A stretch of DNA of 64,000 nt, taken from NCBI RefSeq assembly GCF_007625075.1, contig NZ_QMIE01000004.1:62001-126000 (forward strand). The letters are read 5' to 3'. Positions 58,602-64,000 of the stretch are shown here, in pieces (position 1 is the stretch's first letter; every line of letters begins with the position of its first letter). This stretch comes from Oceanidesulfovibrio indonesiensis (GTDB lineage Bacteria > Desulfobacterota > Desulfovibrionia > Desulfovibrionales > Desulfovibrionaceae). The notes below the pieces were generated by a model. That model ran no database searches, had not been told where the DNA came from, and worked only from the letters and a program-made list of their open reading frames with translations. The position numbers and the translations under genes were made by a program.

Positions 58602-59933
58602 CTAGCTTACGGCCTCGTCACCCTTGGTTGCGTCATCCTTTTGCGGCGGAACTTTGGTGACCGCGGCCTTGGAGTACAGAAACTCCGTGGCCTTGTCCGC
58701 AAGGAGCTTGTCGCGCACGGCCCAGATGAGGTTGTTTTCCATGTACAGCTGCTTGAGCTGATTGTAGTCCTCGCCACTGCGGGCGGCAATCTGGCGGAAG
58801 TAGAAGTCGATCTCCTGCTCGGAAACCTCGATGCCTTCCTTCTTGGCCAGGGTCAACAGCACTATCTCGCTGCGGGCCAGCTCTTCGGCCTGGGGCTTGA
58901 GCTCTTCGCGAAGCTCCTCCACGGTCTTGCCTGTGGACTCCAGGCTCTTGCCCCGCTGTTCCATGCGGTGGCGCTGATCCTCCACCATGGAATTCATATG
59001 GCGCTCCAGAATGGCCTCAGGGATATCGATATCCACCATCTTGAGCAGCTTGTCGATAAGCTGCTTCTGCGCCTGGGAACGCGTCAGCTGGGTGCGGCTC
59101 TGCAGGTAAGACTGCTCCACGGCTTCCTTCATCTGGTCCACGCTCTCGAATCCGCCGGCCTTCTGAGCGAAGTCCGCGTTCACTTCGGGAAGCTTCTTTT
59201 CCTTGATTGCGTGGAGCTTGACCTTCATGGTCACTTTTTTGCCGGCCAGTTCCTCGTTGAGGAAGTCATCGGGGAAGGTCACTTCGCCCTCGCCTTCCTG
59301 GTCGGTCTTCAGGTTCTTGATGATGGACTCGAAGTCCACCAGGGCCTGGCCCTCGCCCAGGGGCAGCTCGAAGTTCTCAGCCTTGATGCCCTCGATGGGC
59401 TCGCCCTTTTCATCGAACGCCTGGAAATCGATGACCGCCACTTCGCCGTCCTGCGGCGCGCGATCCTCGGAGATGGGTTCGAGCTCGGCCATCTGGTTGC
59501 GGATGCGGTCGATAACGGCCTGGACCTCGTCCGGATTCACTTCCGGCTCTTCCTCTTCCACCTCGATGCCTTCATAATTGGGCATCTCGAACTCAGGCAT
59601 GATCTCGAAGCTCAACTGGTAGGCGAACTCTTCGCCGCGTTTGAGCAGATCGCCGTCGAAATCGATGCGGGAGACGGGGTTCACGTCCATCTCGCCCACG
59701 ATCTCGTTGATATGCACGTTCACGAGTTCCGTGGTGGCCTCATTGTAAATCTGCTTCTGAAAGCGGCTCTCCACCACGGATGCGGGCACCTTGCCCTTGC
59801 GGAAGCCGTCGATCTGGACGTCGCGACCGTACATCGCGATCGTCGCGGACAGGGAGGCGTCCACCTCTTCGGCGGGCACGGTCACGTGGATGGTCCGCTT
59901 GACCGGCGAAACTTTCTCGACTCTGTACTCCAT
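58602..59933 (-). CDS. tig: Trigger factor
   Basis: A 443-residue ribosome-bound chaperone and prolyl isomerase. The N-terminal ribosome-binding domain contains GFRKGKVPASVVESRF (the GFRxGxxP signature), the middle FKBP-like domain has DRAPQDGEVAVIDF and LPLGEGQALVDFE, and the long C-terminal helical arm ends ILLYSK-like LYSKAAV. AGGAGGAATCTC before ATG 59933 fixes the start. tRNA-Leu lies 144 bp upstream on the same strand. Confidence 0.96.
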   Translation of the reverse strand: MEYRVEKVSPVKRTIHVTVPAEEVDASLSATIAMYGRDVQIDGFRKGKVPASVVESRFQKQIYNEATTELVNVHINEIVGEMDVNPVSRIDFDGDLLKRGEEFAYQLSFEIMPEFEMPNYEGIEVEEEEPEVNPDEVQAVIDRIRNQMAELEPISEDRAPQDGEVAVIDFQAFDEKGEPIEGIKAENFELPLGEGQALVDFESIIKNLKTDQEGEGEVTFPDDFLNEELAGKKVTMKVKLHAIKEKKLPEVNADFAQKAGGFESVDQMKEAVEQSYLQSRTQLTRSQAQKQLIDKLLKMVDIDIPEAILERHMNSMVEDQRHRMEQRGKSLESTGKTVEELREELKPQAEELARSEIVLLTLAKKEGIEVSEQEIDFYFRQIAARSGEDYNQLKQLYMENNLIWAVRDKLLADKATEFLYSKAAVTKVPPQKDDATKGDEAVS

Positions 59934-60077
59934 GAGATTCCTCCTCAAGAATCGCCCGGGCCGCTTGGGGCGGGCATTCACTTCAAATCTCGACGCGGTC
60001 CCGGGTCATGCCGGCGGGGAGGGAAACTGCCGCCCGGCATGGATTCGTCTCATTCGGACCGGACGAAAAATATGGCC

Positions 60078-60162
60078 TGGTGCGAGAGGGGAGACTCGAA
60101 CTCCCACGGACAAGGCCGCCGGACCCTAAACCCGGTGCGTCTACCAATTCCGCCACTCTCGC
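60078..60162 (-). tRNA. tRNA-Leu (anticodon UAG)
   Basis: An 85-base tRNA including an encoded CCA. Acceptor stem GCGAGAG (60156-60162) pairs with CTCTCGC (60082-60088). The anticodon arm is CCGGG-TTTAGGG-TCCGG, giving UAG for CUA/CUN Leu codons. There is a long variable arm, as in all class II Leu tRNAs, and a T arm GGGAGTTCGAGTCTCCC. Confidence 0.95.
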
Positions 60163-60419
60163 GTTGAAAACACGTACAATACACGTCCCGCACGCCTTGG
60201 CGTCCGGGAAACGAGGTTCGTTACATGAATATCGCCAAGAAATAAAGCCCGGAATGCGGGTGTAAAGGGCAGAACCTCTCCCTCGTCCCGCAGATGGCGC
60301 CACGGGCAATTCCCCGTACCGTAACATTATTTTCACACTTCCCACGCCCTGCTCCCCTTGAACTCGCTTTCGAAAGGCCCTATGAATCGGCTTCTTACCA
60401 ATTTCACCAAAGAACACCC

Positions 60420-62156
60420 ATGCAACAACGCCTTCTTTTACTCGTCATCGCCCTCTTGCTTCTCTTTCCGGCGCAGGCCCTTGCCCAGCGCGAGATCACC
60501 GGACCACGCACCGCCACGCTCTATGTGGATACGGAACCGGAAAACGCCGAGGTGCGACTTCTCGAGATCAAGCCCAAGTTCGAGCAAGGCATCGCCCTGC
60601 CGGCCGGCAATTACGTCATCGACGTGCGCAGCACAGGCTACCTGACCCAGTACAAGCAGTTCCGCCTGGACGACGGCCAGACCCTGCGCCTCAACGTCAA
60701 GCTCGAACGCGATCCGGCCGTGCCCCTGCCTGACGACGGCTTGCCCGAGCCAGACGCCCCGGGCAAGCTCTTCGTGGACATCGAGCCAGAGGACGCCAGA
60801 ATCCGCATTCTCAACGTGCGGCCCAGGTTCGAGCAAGGCATCGAGTTGCCTCCGCGCACCTACAGCCTGGACGCCACCAAAGAGGGGTACGAAACAGCTG
60901 TATTCACGGCCACGGTAGAGCCGGGCAAGGAAACCCGCGTAAACGTGACCTTGTCTCCCACGGATGCGCAACATGCTGGCGATGCTGACAATCCAGATGC
61001 GGAACACGCCGAGGCGCCTCACGGCACGCTGCGCGTCGAGACCTCGCCGGACGGCGTCAGGGTTGACGTCGAAAACGTCGAACAGCCCTATGTCCCAGGC
61101 ATGAATCTGCCTCCTGGCGATTACACTGTGACGGCCAAGCGCGAGGGGCACTCGCCGGTGCGCAAACACATCACCATACAACCGGGCGCCGAGACAAAGA
61201 CGCGCATAGTGCTGGCCCCCATCGAAGAACACGAAACGCCGGATGATCTGCCCGCCCCCGAAAACGCCGGCATCCTCACCGCGCAGGTCGCTCCGGCGGA
61301 CGCAACGCTCACCCTGCATGGAACAGAGTTGCCCTTCACCCAGGGCATGTTCCTGGACCAAGGTGAATACATACTGGAAGCACAGCGCCCTGGTTTCGAT
61401 TCACAGAACGCCACGTTCGAAATCACGGCGGGCAAGGAAACCAGAGTCGCCATCCAGCTCGATGAAAACCCGGAAGTTCTTCCGCCTGATTCGCCATCCC
61501 TTTCTGCGCCGCCGGTCAAGCTTTTATCCGAAGATGAGTTGGATGATGCCGAGCCTAAAGGCAGGCTCTTTCTGAAAACGGACCCGGCCGATGCCGAAAT
61601 CATCATTTTGAGCATCAAGCCGAAGTTCGAACAGGGCATGGAGCTTTCGCCCGGGAAGTATCGCCTTGAAGTACGCGCTGACGGCTACATATCCCGCCGG
61701 ATACGGCTGGATGTAACACAAGGCAAGGCGTCCACCTACCTCGTAGCCCTGGAACCCTCGGCTCCCAAAGCGACCACGCTTGCGAAATCCCCCCCGGAAA
61801 TGGCAGTCCTCGCCGAAACGCTGCTCGAAGAAGCGCAGAGCAATGCACGCAACGAGCAGAAACAGACTGCTCTCGTAAAGGCCAGCGAGGCCGTTGCCCT
61901 TGACCCCACGAACCCGCAGGCATTCCGCATACGCGGCTCCATTCTGCGCGCACTCAAGAAATTCGAACTCGCCATGGCGGACTACAACCGCGCCATCCAG
62001 CTGGCGTCGGAAGAACCGCTCTACTATGTGGAACGCGCCGTAACCCTTGTGGAAATGGGCGACGTGGACTCCGCATGCTACGACTTCTGGAAAGCCTGCG
62101 CTTTGGGACAATGCAAACCAATCACCATGGCCCGCACCGAAGGCGTCTGCAGATGA
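60420..62156 (+). CDS. Exported five-repeat PEGA domain protein with TPR-like C-terminus
   Basis: A 578-residue secreted protein with signal peptide (LLLLVIALLLLFPAQALA-Q). Five PEGA repeats follow, each of about 70-75 residues with the pattern [ILV]YVDTEP.nAEVRLL.I.PKFEQGI.LP.G.Y.I.V...GY; repeats 1, 2 and 5 share PKFEQG-type loops. Acidic linkers join repeats 2-3 and 4-5. The last 120 residues form TPR-like helices (ALDPTNPQAFRIRGSILRALKKFELAMADYNRAIQ). Such proteins usually bind surface layers or cell-wall material; the TPR suggests partner binding. The ATG 60420 has only a weak ribosome site; an earlier in-frame start lacks a signal peptide. Confidence 0.85.
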   Translation: MQQRLLLLVIALLLLFPAQALAQREITGPRTATLYVDTEPENAEVRLLEIKPKFEQGIALPAGNYVIDVRSTGYLTQYKQFRLDDGQTLRLNVKLERDPAVPLPDDGLPEPDAPGKLFVDIEPEDARIRILNVRPRFEQGIELPPRTYSLDATKEGYETAVFTATVEPGKETRVNVTLSPTDAQHAGDADNPDAEHAEAPHGTLRVETSPDGVRVDVENVEQPYVPGMNLPPGDYTVTAKREGHSPVRKHITIQPGAETKTRIVLAPIEEHETPDDLPAPENAGILTAQVAPADATLTLHGTELPFTQGMFLDQGEYILEAQRPGFDSQNATFEITAGKETRVAIQLDENPEVLPPDSPSLSAPPVKLLSEDELDDAEPKGRLFLKTDPADAEIIILSIKPKFEQGMELSPGKYRLEVRADGYISRRIRLDVTQGKASTYLVALEPSAPKATTLAKSPPEMAVLAETLLEEAQSNARNEQKQTALVKASEAVALDPTNPQAFRIRGSILRALKKFELAMADYNRAIQLASEEPLYYVERAVTLVEMGDVDSACYDFWKACALGQCKPITMARTEGVCR

Positions 62157-62464
62157 GCATGGCCGCAGGTGGGCCAACTCTGGCTTGATCCGCCCCGAAA
62201 TGATTGAATCGAAGTCGCCCGAGGCGACGTTCCGGGCGGCTGAAAAAGCCCTGGCCTATTGAAGTGAACTATTACTGGGAGCAAGAAATTTTAAACTTCT
62301 TGCTCCCCCGGCGAACGCCGCGAGAGCAGAATATTTTGAACCTTCTGCTCTGAAGTAATAATTGCAATGCTTGATCGTTTGAACGCAATACAGCAATGAG
62401 ACGTTTTTGACTGCCTGCTGAGTCGATGTTGATCCAGCAGGCGCCGGACTCCGGATGCTGTTGT
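62157..62464. other. Intergenic region between convergent PEGA and mgtE genes
   Basis: About 300 bp. Its central part (62270-62366) is the cloverleaf element described separately. No coding frame or U-tract terminator is seen in the remainder. Confidence 0.5.
62270..62366. repeat. Cloverleaf-forming palindromic element
   Basis: An outer stem TATTACT (62270-62276) / AGTAATA (62354-62360) encloses three perfect hairpins: GGGAGCAAGAA/TTCTTGCTCCC (62277-62307), CGGCG-AA-CGCCG (62309-62320) and AGAGCAGAA/TTCTGCTCT (62323-62351). The right end continues to AATTGCA. A degenerate copy with matching ends lies at 34228-34359, and the middle segment recurs at 10532. It may be a REP- or MITE-like element. 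Confidence 0.65.
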
Positions 62465-63907
62465 TCAGCGCAACAGGAATACAGTGGCCATGCCCAGGAA
62501 GATGAAGAACCCGGCCATGTCCGTAACCGTGGTGAGAAAAATGGATGATGCATGTGCTGGATCGCGGCCCAGGCGTTTGAGCACAAGCGGAATCAATGAG
62601 CCGGCGACAGCGCCCAGGAGCATGTTCAATCCAAGGGCCGCACCCATGACGCGAGCAAGAACGCCGTTTCCCGTGACGAGATAGGCTGCAAGGAACACCA
62701 GCATTCCGATTACCAGGCCGTTCAGCATGCCGATACGCGCCTCACGACCGACGGCAAGCAGCGCCTTTCTTTTATCCAGAGGGTCCACGGCCAACTGACG
62801 GATCATGACGGCCAGGGACTGCTGGCCCGAGTTGCCGCCCTGGTTCGCGACAATCGGCATAAGCACGGCGAGCATGGCCATCTGCGCGATGGATCCCTCA
62901 AAAAAACGGACCACGCTGGCGGCGAGCACGGAGTTGGCGATGTTCACCAGCAGCCAAGGCAGGCGTTTGGACACGGACTTGCGCCACGGCGTATCCACGG
63001 TCTCGTCCTGACCGGCGCCCACCATGCCAAGCATATCCTCGCTGGCCTCATCGTGCAGAATGTCCATCACATCGTCGTGCGTCACCACGCCAAGAAAGCG
63101 GCCGTCGTAGTCCAAAACAGGAAGAGCGAGGTAGTTGTAGCGGCGCAGCAGGTGCGCGACCTCTTCCTGGTCCGTGTCGAAACGCACCGAGATGACCGGA
63201 TGGTCGCCGGCCAGATCTTTGAGCAGCCGGCCAGGCTTGGACAAAAGAATGTCCCGCAGGGAAAGCACGGCTACGAGCTTGTCGTCCACGTCTACCAGGT
63301 AGGCGTAATACGGAATCTCGATGTCCTCGTCCTCGATCTCCCGACGAATGAAGGTGATGGCCTGATCCGCCGTGAGCATGGGGTCGAGGACCAGGTTGTC
63401 CGTGTTCATCACGCCGCCGGCGGTGTCCGGATCGTAGCGGTACAGATGCCAGATCTCCGCCTTGTCCTCTTTGCGGAGGCGGCGCACTATGCGTTCGCGC
63501 TGCTCGTCTTCAAGCTCGTGGAGCACGTCGGCGGCGTCGTCCGGGTACATCTGCTCCAGGATGTCCGCAGAGAGCTCGGGGTTGAGGCGGGCTATGAGTT
63601 CCGCGCGATGCGGGGTGTCCATCTCCGATATTGTCGCGGCGGCGTCTTCCGGGCTGATGGATTCGATAAGTGCCAGCTGTTGACCCAGCGTCATCTGTTC
63701 CAGATGGTCAGCGGCGTCGGCAGGATGCACCGTGTCGAAGTTGTCTGAATCGAGCACAATATACTCGGTTTCTTCAACAGGCTCTTCCTGCGGACGAGGT
63801 GCGTCGTCCACAGGATGCACCTGCTCCTCGCCGACGACTTCGGGAGAACGGGTCTTCTCGCTGGCCTGGTGCTCGATATGCTCGTCGCGGCGTTCCGTAT
63901 CGCTCAT
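62465..63907 (-). CDS. mgtE: Magnesium transporter MgtE
   Basis: A 480-residue Mg2+ channel. An acidic leader (about 1-55) precedes the MgtE N domain (LARLNPELSADILEQMYPDDAADVLHELEDEQRERIV-type repeats), two CBS domains (VMNTDNLVLDPMLTADQAI; HPVISVRFDTDQEEVAHLLRRYNYLALPVLD), and five membrane helices with the pore signature MPIVANQGGNSGQQSLAVMIRQLA. Mg2+ bound by the cytoplasmic domains closes the pore. The protein ends FLGMATVFLLR. It is convergent with the PEGA gene. Confidence 0.96.
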   Translation of the reverse strand: MSDTERRDEHIEHQASEKTRSPEVVGEEQVHPVDDAPRPQEEPVEETEYIVLDSDNFDTVHPADAADHLEQMTLGQQLALIESISPEDAAATISEMDTPHRAELIARLNPELSADILEQMYPDDAADVLHELEDEQRERIVRRLRKEDKAEIWHLYRYDPDTAGGVMNTDNLVLDPMLTADQAITFIRREIEDEDIEIPYYAYLVDVDDKLVAVLSLRDILLSKPGRLLKDLAGDHPVISVRFDTDQEEVAHLLRRYNYLALPVLDYDGRFLGVVTHDDVMDILHDEASEDMLGMVGAGQDETVDTPWRKSVSKRLPWLLVNIANSVLAASVVRFFEGSIAQMAMLAVLMPIVANQGGNSGQQSLAVMIRQLAVDPLDKRKALLAVGREARIGMLNGLVIGMLVFLAAYLVTGNGVLARVMGAALGLNMLLGAVAGSLIPLVLKRLGRDPAHASSIFLTTVTDMAGFFIFLGMATVFLLR

Positions 63908-64000
63908 GGGGAACCTCTTTCCTCAAAAAAATGGTGCGACAGCGCAGAGTTGAAAACAAACACCGCCCCGAACACCATGGAATCCCTTTATAATAGACCT

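Noticed and set aside
58641-60167. 508-codon open frame opposite tig, running into the tRNA
   Set aside because: Overlaps a secure trigger factor and tRNA-Leu; no homology.

Overview
This window looks like chromosome from a sulfate-reducing bacterium of the Desulfovibrionaceae. The strongest reason is a complete Hmc operon (16-haem cytochrome HmcA plus HmcB-F) followed by Rrf-type regulators, an arrangement known from Desulfovibrio vulgaris. The DNA is GC-rich and densely coded. Most of it is conserved housekeeping sequence. I see no prophage, no IS transposase and no CRISPR array.

Layout. 0-14 kb: a minus-strand cluster (pdxA-like, hydantoinase/oxoprolinase, truncated histone-deacetylase-like gene), then VanZ, a 3'-5' exonuclease, an exported unknown, nadE, an endonuclease/phosphatase-fold protein, a phospholipase D-VTT fusion with a coupled small lipoprotein, a penicillin-acylase lipoprotein and a Gfo/Idh/MocA oxidoreductase. 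14-28 kb, all minus strand: hmcA-B-C-D-E-F, a double universal stress protein, two tandem lone receivers, a receiver-PAS-kinase, an Rrf2 regulator and a membrane PAS kinase with a CxxCH haem-type motif in its sensor domain. This is an electron-transfer complex with a redox-regulatory block behind it. 28-44 kb, mostly plus strand: a secreted beta-lactamase-fold hydrolase, a zinc-finger anti-sigma-like protein, M20 peptidase, mnmG, PilZ protein, corC-lnt-prfB (prfB with its programmed +1 frameshift), GGEEF cyclase, MinD/FlhG ATPase, HU, an UshA-like gene with an in-frame TGA that reads best as selenocysteine (CPSU motif), dapF, and a radical-SAM-like protein without its N-terminal iron-sulfur cysteines. 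44-64 kb, mostly minus strand: CBS-PAS-GGDEF protein, Mn-dependent pyrophosphatase, mannose-type PTS IIA/IIB/IIC (IIC frame broken at a nine-T run), rapZ, ptsN, hpf, rpoN, lon, clpX, clpP, tig, tRNA-Leu(UAG), a plus-strand PEGA-repeat protein and mgtE.

How the genes fit together. HmcA-F links periplasmic cytochrome electrons to the cytoplasmic side of the membrane. The same ATACCC/GGGTAT-type inverted repeat lies upstream of rrf2 and of hmcA, which suggests that Rrf2 controls both itself and the complex. rpoN-hpf-ptsN-rapZ-IIA-IIB-IIC is a regulatory nitrogen/PTS cluster. tig-clpP-clpX-lon is a protein-folding and proteolysis cluster.

The most unusual points are the probable selenoprotein at 41.5 kb, the shared operator-like palindromes, the radical-SAM-like protein lacking CX3CX2C, the IIC homopolymer frameshift, and intergenic DNA able to fold into cloverleaf shapes, one of which has a degenerate second copy.
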